A stretch of DNA of 64,000 nt from Candidatus Poribacteria bacterium (lineage in GTDB: Bacteria > Poribacteria > WGA-4E > WGA-3G). The notes below the pieces were generated by a model that saw only the letters and a program-made list of their open reading frames with translations, had not been told where the DNA came from and did no database searches. How positions within the stretch are numbered: the stretch's first letter is position 1; the number at the start of each line of letters is the position of its first letter. A program made the position numbers and the translations under genes. Shown in pieces: positions 34,006-42,617 of this stretch. Location of the stretch: the NCBI GenBank assembly GCA_028818705.1, contig JAPPNJ010000006.1, positions 1-64,000 on the forward strand, given 5' to 3'.

Positions 34006-34887
34006 ATGCCCAACACTGTCGGAATTTTAAGCCCTGGTGATATGGGGCACACAGTCGGAAATGTTCTCCGTCAAAACGGTTTACGCGTCATCACCTGTTT
34101 GCAAGGAAGAAGTCAACGCACCCGACAACTCGCAGAAAAGGCAGGTATTGAAGACGTTCCCGCCTATCCGCAATTGGTAACCGAAGCAGACCTTATCCTC
34201 TCAATTATGGTGCCTGCACAGGCAATGTCTGCCGCCGCCGCAGTCGCAGATGCTCTCCAACAGGTGGACACGAGCCTAACCTATGCCGACTGCAACGCTA
34301 TCGCGCCACAGACGGTTCGTAAATTGGGAGGTATTATTACTGCGGCAGGCGGAAACTTCGTTGATGCCTCCATCATCGGTCCACCACCGCGTAACCCAGG
34401 GGCAACCCGATTCTACGCATCAGGACCCAACCTCGACACATTCTCCGAACTCAACGATTACGGCTTAGATGTACGCCCACTCGGTGACGAGATAGGGCTT
34501 GCTTCTGCGATTAAGATGTGTTACGCCTCCCTGACAAAAGGGCTAACTGCACTCTGCACTGAATTGCTCACAGCGGCACAGGTTTTGGGTGTTTCAGATG
34601 CGCTCACTGCTGAGTTTCAGTTGAGCCAATCAGCACTGTTTCAACGAATGGAAAATGGATTACCAGGTATGCCGCCCAAGGCGAGACGTTGGATCGGAGA
34701 AATGGAAGAGATTTCAGCAACTTTCGCGCATGTCGGGTTGACACCGAACATCTTAACAGGCGCAGCGGACATGTATCGTTTCGTCGGGAGCACACACCTC
34801 GCTGATCTTCCACCAGAAGCACGCGACGAGTTTCCAACCTTGGCGGAGCTCATCCAAATCTTAGCGAAAAACCTTAAATCAGAGTAG
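34006..34887 (+). CDS. NAD(P)-dependent dehydrogenase, 6-phosphogluconate-dehydrogenase-like with DUF1932
   Basis: A 293-residue protein. The N-terminal Rossmann part has VGILSPGDMGHTVG (GxGxxG variant with S-P-G-D-M-G), and the catalytic Lys is likely in LASAIKMCYASLTKG, as in beta-hydroxyacid dehydrogenases. The C-terminal helical domain (about residues 190-265, RRWIGEMEEI) matches the DUF1932 type. The substrate is unknown; phosphogluconate-like or hydroxyacid oxidation is expected from the family. GGGAGGTAACCT is a good ribosome site, and a strong terminator follows. Confidence 0.85.
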   Translation: MPNTVGILSPGDMGHTVGNVLRQNGLRVITCLQGRSQRTRQLAEKAGIEDVPAYPQLVTEADLILSIMVPAQAMSAAAAVADALQQVDTSLTYADCNAIAPQTVRKLGGIITAAGGNFVDASIIGPPPRNPGATRFYASGPNLDTFSELNDYGLDVRPLGDEIGLASAIKMCYASLTKGLTALCTELLTAAQVLGVSDALTAEFQLSQSALFQRMENGLPGMPPKARRWIGEMEEISATFAHVGLTPNILTGAADMYRFVGSTHLADLPPEARDEFPTLAELIQILAKNLKSE

Positions 34888-34998
34888 AGAATCTCACCTA
34901 ACTAATAACTCAGACCCCGATCAGATAGGTGCGGTTTAGAACCGCACCCGGACTTAGACACAAACCCTGTCTACACTAAAACCTCTCTTCATGCCCAT

Positions 34999-35038
34999 AA
35001 CAAATTGTGCCATCAAGGCACAATTTGTTTTTCCTTTA
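34999..35038 (+). terminator. Strong hairpin terminator
   Basis: AACAAATTGTGCC (34999-35011) pairs perfectly with GGCACAATTTGTT (35017-35029) over an ATCAA loop, followed by TTTCCTTTAC. Confidence 0.85.
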
Positions 35039-35088
35039 CTTTGACATCTCTGTAGAACTCACTTAGATTTATATATCTAACTGGAAGC

Positions 35089-36180
35089 TCAATTACCGCC
35101 TTTTTTAAGGCTTCCCCATGTCTTTACAAGTTTCCCTGTTGGATCGACGCTCTGAGGGAACTCTCCTGTATTATAAACCTCAACAGTCGCAAATGTGGCA
35201 TCATCGTGTCCCACTCCGGTAAAGATATAGATTTTTCCCTTTATGACTTCAGCGGCATGTCCGGATTTGCCAACCGGCATGTTAGATTTCTGCGTCCAAC
35301 GACCGGTTTCTGGGTGATAGATTTCAATGGTTTTAAAATCTTTCATATCCAGTCCGTTGCCCCGGAAAAACCCACCTATCACATAGATTTTTCCGTTGAT
35401 AACACTTGCCGTATGGCTCGATTTTGCTGCAGGCATGTCTCCTATTTCACGCCATTGATTCGTCTTGGGATTGAAGACTTCAACGACTGAGAGAAAGGGA
35501 CCCGGATGAAATGGAATCTGGGGCCAGCCTGTCCCACCCATTGCGTAAATCTTTCCATCCACAACACTGACTGCGAAGCTATCACGCGCATGATTCATAC
35601 TTTTGGCTTTTGCCCATGTGTCGGTAGCTGGATCATAGACCTCCACGAGGTCTAACCGCCACGGTTTCTTCTTTTTAATATTATTGAATGCTGCTCCACC
35701 GATAGCATATATTTTTCCATCTACAGCGCAAGTATGCGTTGATCTTGCTGTCGGCATATCTGCTTTCTGCGTCCATGTGTCGGTAACTGGATCATACATT
35801 TCTACGGTTGCCAGTTCTGTAATATCGCGTCCGTGCCCGGCAAAAATCCGACGTTTATGTATTTTTGAGCCCCCGATGGCGTATATTTTTCCATCGACGA
35901 CGCAAGTACTGGTCCTTCTGGATGTAGGCATATCCGTCTTTTGTGTCCATGTATCGGTTTTCGGATCATACATTTCTACGGTTGCGAGGTCCATATCCCC
36001 AAATTTGTCGACTTCACCGCCGATGGCGTATATTTTTCCATCCACAACACTGGTAGAAAAAGATGACCTGACTGTAGGCATGTCTGCTTTCCGCGTCCAG
36101 TCGCCTTCAGCGGCGAGATTGGCAACGTTGATAAACAACGCACACAGGATCAGAATGCCTAACGTCAAACGACTTTTCAT
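35089..36180 (-). CDS. Exported kelch-repeat protein with C-terminal GKL-TW motif
   Basis: A 363-residue secreted beta-propeller. A signal peptide (LTLGILILCALFINVANLAA) is followed by about six kelch repeats, each with VVDGKIYAIGG and a VEMYDPKTDTWTQK-type strand. The C-terminus reads VDPTGKLVKTWGSLKKGGN, the motif shared with three other exported proteins in the window. The frame opens nine codons earlier, but AAGGAACTCAATC before the ATG at 36180 favours this start. It probably binds glycans or proteins in the envelope; no enzyme motif is visible. Confidence 0.82.
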   Translation of the reverse strand: MKSRLTLGILILCALFINVANLAAEGDWTRKADMPTVRSSFSTSVVDGKIYAIGGEVDKFGDMDLATVEMYDPKTDTWTQKTDMPTSRRTSTCVVDGKIYAIGGSKIHKRRIFAGHGRDITELATVEMYDPVTDTWTQKADMPTARSTHTCAVDGKIYAIGGAAFNNIKKKKPWRLDLVEVYDPATDTWAKAKSMNHARDSFAVSVVDGKIYAMGGTGWPQIPFHPGPFLSVVEVFNPKTNQWREIGDMPAAKSSHTASVINGKIYVIGGFFRGNGLDMKDFKTIEIYHPETGRWTQKSNMPVGKSGHAAEVIKGKIYIFTGVGHDDATFATVEVYNTGEFPQSVDPTGKLVKTWGSLKKGGN

Positions 36181-36232
36181 GATTGAGTTCCTTTTATTAT
36201 TCATTGGTAACTTAGCACCGTTTTAATAGCTA

Positions 36233-36372
36233 TTGGTTATCAGTTATCGGTTGCCGGTTGTTGGTTAAAAGCAGCCTTTGTAACAATCAATCCCAGTTTG
36301 GGGTCCTCCAAGAAGGCACAGATTGTTACATCAAAGCCTCTTAACTGAAAACTGGCAACTAACAACCGACTA
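36233..36372. repeat. Heptad repeats behind the sigma-factor gene
   Basis: Two clusters of TCGGTTGTTAG/TTATCAGTTATCGG-type units, near 36233-36262 and 36342-36372. The second begins with the TAG stop codon (36370-36372, minus strand) of the sigma-factor fusion gene. Confidence 0.6.
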
Positions 36373-39312
36373 CTCCTCAACCGAAATGTGGAATATCCCA
36401 CGTCTATTAACAGCACTATAGAACCTGTCCTTAATGATGGCGGTAGAAATAACATCACCTATAACTTCTGAAGAAATCTTCTTCCATTGCCTACGCGTAT
36501 CCAAACAATAAATCCCCGCATCGCCAATACCATAAACTTTGATGCCGTCCGTAGCGAATCTGTCTATGACGGGACGTGCACCAGCACTATCGGTTAGCAC
36601 ACGCCAATGTTCTCCAGTTTGTGAAGCTAAGACCCCTTCGTCTGTTGAGACGTAGAGGATTGATCCGATAAAAGCTATATCTTTGAAGTGCGTAAAGCGA
36701 AGTGGCAAGCTTGGTGTAAGGTCTCTCCAACTACCTCCTTCATCAAGCGATTGAAACAACTTACCATCCCGTTGACCGACATAGACGGTTTCTCCTGAGA
36801 CCGCCATTTTGAATCCACCTCTGTAATCGCCACTATTCCAGTGATTATACCCTTGACTCGTATCTGCCAATCCCGTATATGTCCACTCTGGATCACCAAT
36901 TTTCCATTTGAAAAGTCCTCTTTGGTATTCCACATAAAACGCCTCGCCGCTGGTTGTAGCCGTCTCACCTTGCAGACGAGTTATGGCGTAAGGGGCATCG
37001 ATTTGCAAACGAGATATAGTATAAGAAGAATTTGTTTTACGATCAAAAAGCGGGACACCTTGAACTGGAATGAGCATATCGCCATCTGTAGATAAGCGGA
37101 AAATTTGGAAGTCCTCTGCTTCAGATGAAAGGAAATAAAGCGTGTTGTTAGCAACCACTAACTTCGACTCATAAGCCAGTTTGGTCCTGGGATTGAGCGC
37201 GGCTGCCTGCCCATCAACCCGAACTTTTTTCCAAGACACACCCGCATCGGTGGATTGATAAACTTCATAGCCAGAATGTGCGTATAACCTATTGTTGAAT
37301 GCAACCAGATCGGTTACAAATGTGCCTGTCACCCCATTCATAAATAGATGCCATGATTCACCACCATCAGTCGTGCGATGGATACCCCATACACTGGCTT
37401 TGTAGGACGTTTTCTCATTCACTATCACTGCTGGGAGACTCCTTCTATTTACCCAATTCTGGTCTCTTTTAAGCTGTGTCCAAGTTTGTCCACCATCTGT
37501 TGAACGAGATTGCTCGTAACTCAGTGCCAAGAGTGTTTCACCTGTTGCTAAAACCGTTATACCCGAGTATGCTCCTGTGGTACTATGTTTGCTTCCATGT
37601 CTTATTTCGGTCCACGAATCCCCTAAGTCAGCTGAATGAAATATCTTAACTGGAGGTGCACGTTTACCTTTTGTCGCCTCATATAGTTCTGTTGAAGTTA
37701 ATTTCACCAACGGATCGGGGCCTACGCCAACATACAGATTATTTCCCGACACTGCCAGGGAACAAACAGCACCTGATGTATCCAGAGGCAGTTTTTCCCA
37801 AGTACCTGAATCGAGACGATAGAGTCCGTTCTCTGTACCGGCAAACACAGTTTTTCCAACAGCTGCTACTGCAGAAATTTTTTCGGAAACCGTCAGTCCG
37901 TCTTTAAGAGAGTTCCATTGCGTTCCGCCATCTGTAGATCGAAAAATTCCTTTATCTTTAAGCGCAAGATACATTGTAATAGGTACTTGTGGCGTGGACG
38001 CTCGTTCAGTGTCTGTGATAACAAGTCCAACAGCATCTCCCTTGGGTCGGGGACCCAGCGTCGTCCACGTCTCGCCGTTATTATCTGAAGTAAATATCTC
38101 GTCAGTAGAAACAATATAAAGGGATCCAGCATGCGCTGCCATCGGCATTCGAGATTCACCAATACGGACACTCGCGTCAACGTGTATCCATGTGGTCTCA
38201 TCTGCTGATAATCTGTAAATTCCTGTTGATGCAACAGCATAGACGGTTCCTTCAGATGTAGCGAAGAGATCGCGTATGTAACCCGCGGGGGGTCCTTTTC
38301 CCTGAGTCCACTGTGAGGTAGAAAATGTGGTGGAATCCTCCGATGAAACAGATGTCGGTGTCACGTCAGAAACTTGCGTGCCGACACCGCTGCTTTTACC
38401 GGGTGCAGCAGCCTGACCGAATTGATTGCGCATAGCCGGTTTCGCCGGAATATCAAGAACGATGGACGCATCAACGATTTCAATCGTCTGTTCAGATTTC
38501 GCCTCGAAACTGTACGGCCTCTGAAACCGCGCAAGAATTTGGTTGCTCACACCGATCATCAATAGAACGAAAACCACAGCCGTCCCGAAAGCCGCCCACG
38601 GCAGCAACGGTTTTCCAACTGGCGGAGAGACTGTTGGGCTAATCTCAGCGACTTGCTGCATAATGCGTTCAGTTACGTGCACTGGAAATTGGATGCCTCC
38701 AAGTGTCTCGCGAACCAAGGATTCTTCCCCTTGTTTTTGTAGGCGTTTTATGCCGCGGCGCAGCCGACTTTTAATCGTATTCACCGATACACCTAAGAAT
38801 TTCCCAATTTCCTTCGTCGTCATTTCTCCGAAATAGTGAAGTGTCACCACCGTACGTTCGCTCTCTGGCAGCTTTGCCAGCAGTTTTTTGACAAGTTCAT
38901 GGCGGTGCTCAGTAGTTTCTGATTCGCGTTGCTCGGATACATAACGGGTATAAGAAAATTTATCTACTTCTTCCATCGGCGTATCCTCCAATGATGGTAT
39001 CACAAATGTCTTCTCTTGCAGTCGTTTCAAACAAAGCCGATTCGCAATTACATAAATCCATCCCGCAAACTGATTCGGATTCTTTAGTTGAGCAAGGTTT
39101 CTATATGCCTGAAGGAAAGTATCTTGGGTAATCTCCTCAGCAATGTGGAAATCCCCAACCTTCCGCCACGCGAGGGCGTGGATACTCTTTTGGTAGTTTC
39201 GGACTAAAGTGCTGAATGCCTCGTCGTTGCCCGACAAAGTACTATGAATCAGTTGAACATCGGTTTCTCTTCCATCAAAATCTCCACGGTTTAGGTCTTT
39301 TGGAATTTTCAC
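36370..39312 (-). CDS. Membrane-tethered ECF sigma factor fused to an Asp-box beta-propeller
   Basis: A 980-residue fusion. Residues about 20-95 are sigma region 2 (DEAFSTLVRNYQ, AEEITQDTFLQAYRNL, FAGWIYVIANRLCLKRL) and about 135-200 region 4 (LPESERTVVTLHYFGEM, a helix-turn-helix with GVSVNTIKSRLRRG). One transmembrane helix follows (about 238-258, WAAFGTAVVFVLLMIGV). The remaining 700 residues, predicted outside the membrane, carry at least seven Asp-box motifs (S-x-D-x-G-x-x-W: STDGGTQW, SADLGDSW, STDGGQTW, TTDGGESW, STDAGVSW, SLDEGGSW, SDNNGETW) typical of BNR or YCF48-type propellers. A one-piece sensor and transcription factor is inferred. The GTG start overlaps the LamG gene stop (GTGA). 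Confidence 0.88.
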   Translation of the reverse strand: MKIPKDLNRGDFDGRETDVQLIHSTLSGNDEAFSTLVRNYQKSIHALAWRKVGDFHIAEEITQDTFLQAYRNLAQLKNPNQFAGWIYVIANRLCLKRLQEKTFVIPSLEDTPMEEVDKFSYTRYVSEQRESETTEHRHELVKKLLAKLPESERTVVTLHYFGEMTTKEIGKFLGVSVNTIKSRLRRGIKRLQKQGEESLVRETLGGIQFPVHVTERIMQQVAEISPTVSPPVGKPLLPWAAFGTAVVFVLLMIGVSNQILARFQRPYSFEAKSEQTIEIVDASIVLDIPAKPAMRNQFGQAAAPGKSSGVGTQVSDVTPTSVSSEDSTTFSTSQWTQGKGPPAGYIRDLFATSEGTVYAVASTGIYRLSADETTWIHVDASVRIGESRMPMAAHAGSLYIVSTDEIFTSDNNGETWTTLGPRPKGDAVGLVITDTERASTPQVPITMYLALKDKGIFRSTDGGTQWNSLKDGLTVSEKISAVAAVGKTVFAGTENGLYRLDSGTWEKLPLDTSGAVCSLAVSGNNLYVGVGPDPLVKLTSTELYEATKGKRAPPVKIFHSADLGDSWTEIRHGSKHSTTGAYSGITVLATGETLLALSYEQSRSTDGGQTWTQLKRDQNWVNRRSLPAVIVNEKTSYKASVWGIHRTTDGGESWHLFMNGVTGTFVTDLVAFNNRLYAHSGYEVYQSTDAGVSWKKVRVDGQAAALNPRTKLAYESKLVVANNTLYFLSSEAEDFQIFRLSTDGDMLIPVQGVPLFDRKTNSSYTISRLQIDAPYAITRLQGETATTSGEAFYVEYQRGLFKWKIGDPEWTYTGLADTSQGYNHWNSGDYRGGFKMAVSGETVYVGQRDGKLFQSLDEGGSWRDLTPSLPLRFTHFKDIAFIGSILYVSTDEGVLASQTGEHWRVLTDSAGARPVIDRFATDGIKVYGIGDAGIYCLDTRRQWKKISSEVIGDVISTAIIKDRFYSAVNRRGIFHISVEE

Positions 39313-40184
39313 TGTTTAAGTTGTCCCCATGTTGTAGTAAGTTTTCCGTCTGCTTCGACTGCAAGTGGGATGCTGGTCCTTGCGCCATTTTTACCCTCGA
39401 GATGATATGCGTTGCCTGATGCATCCGAGAATTTCCGGTTTCCACTGGGTTCATCAAAATGCCACAACACAATCGTCTTCCGGTCTGTTTTGAATTTATG
39501 CCGCGGTGTAAAACCTTGTTTCCCGACATCGTAACGAGCAACCGTTGAAATACGGACCTCATCGATATATCCTGCAAAAGAGCCCCAAAAGTAATCACTG
39601 CGAGGCCTCTTAATTTTTTTTCCAAACCCACCAAGTGTAAAATCCTTTGGATGCTCGAAGTGTGAGAGATCGTGAGCGAGCGTTCCGACTTGCGGCCCGG
39701 TCTTTGCGATATCGTTGACAATAGTCGTTCGCTGTTTCCCTGTTGCCTGATATGCGATGTGATTCCATTGATTCGGAGAAAGTGCTATTGGGTGGAATCC
39801 CGTCCCACCGGGTCTTCCCCCAACTGTAATATGCCCTTGAATTATTAGGAATAGATCTCCCTTTTGCCACTTGATAAGTTTCTTTATATCCGTCCATCCC
39901 TCGTTATCGCTCACGGTCCGCATCTCCACCTGTTGGCTGAGAAGCATTGCGTATGTATTCTCAGCAGGCGGTGTGGTCGGATAGACCCACGCTTCGACAG
40001 TGAACTCGTCTGTGTCTTTCGGAAAGAGAACACCGAAGGTTTTAAAGTCTAAAACCGCATAGTCGTCCACTCCGTCAAGGACTAAGTAGTTTCCACCTGC
40101 GGGTGAAGCGGGTGGAAATGCTTTCGCACTCAACGGAATTAATATCAGTAAAGAGAGACATGCCAAGATTTGTCGATATATCAT
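39309..40184 (-). CDS. Exported LamG-like (concanavalin A fold) protein with C-terminal GKL-TW motif
   Basis: A 291-residue secreted protein. The signal peptide ends about AKA (residue 22). The LamG-type jellyroll is seen in YLVLDGVDDYAVLD, FTVEAWVYPT, WNHIAYQATG, GYIDEVRIS and IVLWHFDEPSG, a set common in glycan-binding modules. The C-terminus reads VEADGKLTTTWGQLKQ, the shared end motif. Its stop overlaps the start of the sigma-propeller gene by four bases, so the two are made together and may work together in sensing an extracellular polymer (inference). Confidence 0.85.
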   Translation of the reverse strand: MIYRQILACLSLLILIPLSAKAFPPASPAGGNYLVLDGVDDYAVLDFKTFGVLFPKDTDEFTVEAWVYPTTPPAENTYAMLLSQQVEMRTVSDNEGWTDIKKLIKWQKGDLFLIIQGHITVGGRPGGTGFHPIALSPNQWNHIAYQATGKQRTTIVNDIAKTGPQVGTLAHDLSHFEHPKDFTLGGFGKKIKRPRSDYFWGSFAGYIDEVRISTVARYDVGKQGFTPRHKFKTDRKTIVLWHFDEPSGNRKFSDASGNAYHLEGKNGARTSIPLAVEADGKLTTTWGQLKQ

Positions 40185-40523
40185 TTTTTCTCCAATCTAA
40201 AGCTCGCTGATGCCTAATCCTTCCAAGAAAAGCGGATACCAAACATTATTGTAAGCTGGAATCCTTAAATTTAAAATACTGTTTTATTCTTCTGTCATTA
40301 AAGATACAATTTTAAGGCGAAAAAGGTGCATAATCTGAAAAAAATAAGAAAAAATTTGTATTTTTACCTAAAAAATGGAAAAATTTCTTGAAATTGCCAG
40401 AGACTGTAGTTTTAACAAAACAGCCAAGCCTGCAAAGGTCCTTTATCCCTTAACGGCTTGGCTGTAATGATAAAATAGAACTTGATTCTGTCTCTATTGT
40501 TTAGGTTTGCTTTTTCTGCATGG
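40185..40523. other. Intergenic region, minus-strand terminator only
   Basis: A 339-base A/T-rich stretch. The only clear element is the hairpin at 40411-40464. The upstream region of the LamG-sigma pair must lie here, but no convincing promoter hexamers were found. Confidence 0.5.
40411..40464 (-). terminator. Hairpin terminator for the two small membrane protein genes
   Basis: On the minus strand CAGCCAAGCC (40464-40455) pairs perfectly with GGCTTGGCTG (40430-40421), followed by TTTTGTTAAAA. The loop is 24 bases. Confidence 0.65.
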
Positions 40524-40763
40524 TTAATCACCTCGCAACCAAAAGGTTAGCATCATCGCACCTGCTCCGATAACGCCTATAGCCGGGTAATACAACCACT
40601 CGAATCGATTGCGTTTCTTCTCAAGGGCTTTTCTTTGCTTTCGGATTTTCGCGATCGCTCTATTTCCCTTTTCGAGAGATGCCGGATCGTCGTTGAGCAA
40701 CATCCAGCGTTCAACGAAGTGCTCGTCCTCCGTGAGTTTGTGAATCTCTGCCTCCACATTCAT
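40524..40763 (-). CDS. Small membrane protein with coiled-coil N-terminus, 79 residues
   Basis: Residues 1-50 are highly charged and helical (AIAKIRKQRKALEKKRNRF), followed by one transmembrane helix (about 55-76) near the C-terminus, so it is probably tail-anchored with the charged part inside. No ribosome site precedes the ATG. The start lies inside the end of the preceding small ORF (53-base overlap in another frame), consistent with translational coupling. No family is recognised. Confidence 0.6.
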   Translation of the reverse strand: MNVEAEIHKLTEDEHFVERWMLLNDDPASLEKGNRAIAKIRKQRKALEKKRNRFEWLYYPAIGVIGAGAMMLTFWLRGD

Positions 40764-40962
40764 CTAAAGGCGTTAACCAGCGTCCGAGAGATACAACGCT
40801 GATTATGACGAGCGATGAAAACGCAACGTCTCCATACGCTTCGCTACGGATGTGTGAATCATCAGTCGTTTTCCGCTGTTCAGCAACTGAAACGTTTGTC
40901 AATAGCATCGCAAATATTATTGTGTAGATGAAAACCTGACGTAATCTAAAAGCAAAAGTCAT
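40711..40962 (-). CDS. Small two-span membrane protein, 83 residues
   Basis: The ATG at 40962 follows TAGGAGAAAACAG, a good ribosome site, so the fourteen codons open upstream are not used. It begins MTFAFRLRQVFIYTIIFAM with a signal-like helix, a polar middle, then a second hydrophobic stretch (DVAFSSLVIISVVSLG). The C-terminal 15 or so residues are read through the start of the next gene. The function is unknown; an exported peptide anchored by the second helix is possible. Confidence 0.5.
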   Translation of the reverse strand: MTFAFRLRQVFIYTIIFAMLLTNVSVAEQRKTTDDSHIRSEAYGDVAFSSLVIISVVSLGRWLTPLDECGGRDSQTHGGRALR

Positions 40963-41176
40963 CTGTTTTCTCCTATAGTTTTTCTTGAAGAAAGTCGCCG
41001 TCAATCCATTTCAGAAACACATCAGTATTCGTAAAATTATTGGGAATCTCTGTGATTAATGTAGAATTCCATCATTTTTTGAACGATGGCTACGTCTTCT
41101 TTGTTAGATTCCCTGATAAATTCCTTCAAAAAAGTATATCTTCCACTCCACTCACTGACATACTCTTATCTTTCTC

Positions 41177-41205
41177 TTGACACAACTTAAATAAATCCAT
41201 ATACT
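41177..41205 (+). promoter_or_regulatory. Near-consensus sigma-70-type promoter of the MOSC-nagB pair
   Basis: TTGACA (41177-41182), 17-base spacer, TATACT (41200-41205). The predicted start of transcription (about 41212) is within a few bases of the ATG at 41215, implying a leaderless or almost leaderless mRNA. Confidence 0.7.
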
Positions 41206-41214
41206 AAAGGCTAT

Positions 41215-41856
41215 ATGAAACTTCTATCTATAAACGTCTCAAAACCGAAGTCTATCCAATACGGCGGCAAGACCATTAAAACCGGTATCTTTAAAGTGCC
41301 GGTGGCAGGCACCGTTATGCTCAGGGAAAAGAATATCGACGGTGATGGGCAAGGCGATCTGCGAGTACACGGCGGCACTTATAAAGCCATTTACGGGTAC
41401 CCCTTTGAGCATTACGCCTACTGGCAACAGGAATTACAAAGAGACGACTTGACCTACGGACAGTTCGGCGAAAATCTCACCGTTGAAGGTCTACTGGAAA
41501 CGTCTGTTCATATCGGTGATGTTTTTCAGATAGGTTCAACGGTAAAATTGCAAATTACCCAACCGCGTGTGCCCTGTTTCAAACTGGCGTACAAGATGGG
41601 GCTCCCAGCATTTCCCAAGCAGTTTTTAGAGAGTCGGCGCGTCGGCTTCTATTTTCGAGTGCTTGAAGAGGGCGAAATTACTGCGGGTGATTCAATCGCA
41701 CGCATCGAAGTCCCGTTAGAACCGATGAGCGTCACAGAGATACTCAGTCTACGCTATTTTGATACCGACAACCACGAAAAAATCGCACGAGCCAGAAAAC
41801 TGCCCGCCCTCTCGCCGAGTTGGAAACGGGATTTCACGAAGATTCTAAACCGATGA
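41215..41856 (+). CDS. MOSC domain protein (YiiM-like)
   Basis: A 213-residue protein of the MOSC superfamily related to molybdenum-cofactor sulfurase C-termini and YiiM. Family segments: [40 protein letters not shown] and the conserved Cys in [14 protein letters not shown] short C-terminal helical extension follows, as in YiiM. It probably binds molybdenum cofactor and reduces N-hydroxylated compounds, by analogy with the family. The stop codon overlaps the start of the deaminase gene (ATGA). Confidence 0.9.
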   Translation: MKLLSINVSKPKSIQYGGKTIKTGIFKVPVAGTVMLREKNIDGDGQGDLRVHGGTYKAIYGYPFEHYAYWQQELQRDDLTYGQFGENLTVEGLLETSVHIGDVFQIGSTVKLQITQPRVPCFKLAYKMGLPAFPKQFLESRRVGFYFRVLEEGEITAGDSIARIEVPLEPMSVTEILSLRYFDTDNHEKIARARKLPALSPSWKRDFTKILNR

Positions 41857-42584
41857 ATATTTTTAAAGCAACAACCAAACGTGAAGCGAGTGAAGCAGCA
41901 GCACACCTCGCAAGTAAGAAACTACGAGAGGCACTGGCTGCAAACGGAAACGCCAGCTTCATCGTCGCCACAGGTGCGTCCCAATTTGACTTTCTTGCGG
42001 CACTCACTGCTGACAAGACGATTGATTGGAGCAACACAACGATGTTCCATCTCGACGAGTACATCGGCATTCCTGAGACACATCCCGCCAGTTTTCGCAA
42101 GTATCTCCGAGAACGCCTGGTGGACGTCGTTCATCCCGGAACAGTCCATTTTCTGGATGGGGAAGCAGACGAAGCCCAAGCCGAATGTGACCGACTCAAT
42201 CAGATTATCTCGCAACATCAAATCGATGTGGCGTTCGTCGGTATTGGTGAGAATGGACATCTCGCCTTCAACGATCCACCGGCGGATTTTGATACAGAAG
42301 ATCCCTATATCCTTGTTGAATTAGATGAGGCGTGCCGTCTCCAGCAGGTAGGTGAGGGATGGTTCAACGGACTTGATGACGTGCCAACCCAAGCGATTTC
42401 GATGTCTATCCGCCAGATCCTGAAAGCACAAACAATCGTCTGCACAGTGCCTGATGAGCGGAAAGCGGAAGCAGTACGCAATTGTTTACACGGTGAGATA
42501 ACGCCGATGCATCCCGCTTCAATCTTACAGACCCACTCGGACTGCTCGGTCTTTTTGGACGCAGGGTCGGCGTCTCTGTTGTAG
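41853..42584 (+). CDS. nagB: Glucosamine-6-phosphate deaminase-like (NagB/6PGL family)
   Basis: A 243-residue isomerase/deaminase that would convert glucosamine 6-phosphate to fructose 6-phosphate and ammonia. Visible motifs: [12 protein letters not shown] (phosphate loop), [28 protein letters not shown] with the catalytic Asp/His region, and AISMSIRQI near the end. Its length is slightly short for NagB. The ATG overlaps the MOSC stop by four bases. The TAG stop is the first part of a GGCGAGGTCCC-type repeat before the convergent gene. Confidence 0.88.
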   Translation: MNIFKATTKREASEAAAHLASKKLREALAANGNASFIVATGASQFDFLAALTADKTIDWSNTTMFHLDEYIGIPETHPASFRKYLRERLVDVVHPGTVHFLDGEADEAQAECDRLNQIISQHQIDVAFVGIGENGHLAFNDPPADFDTEDPYILVELDEACRLQQVGEGWFNGLDDVPTQAISMSIRQILKAQTIVCTVPDERKAEAVRNCLHGEITPMHPASILQTHSDCSVFLDAGSASLL

Positions 42585-42617
42585 GGCGAGGTCCCTGACC
42601 TCGTCACCAAAATAAAT

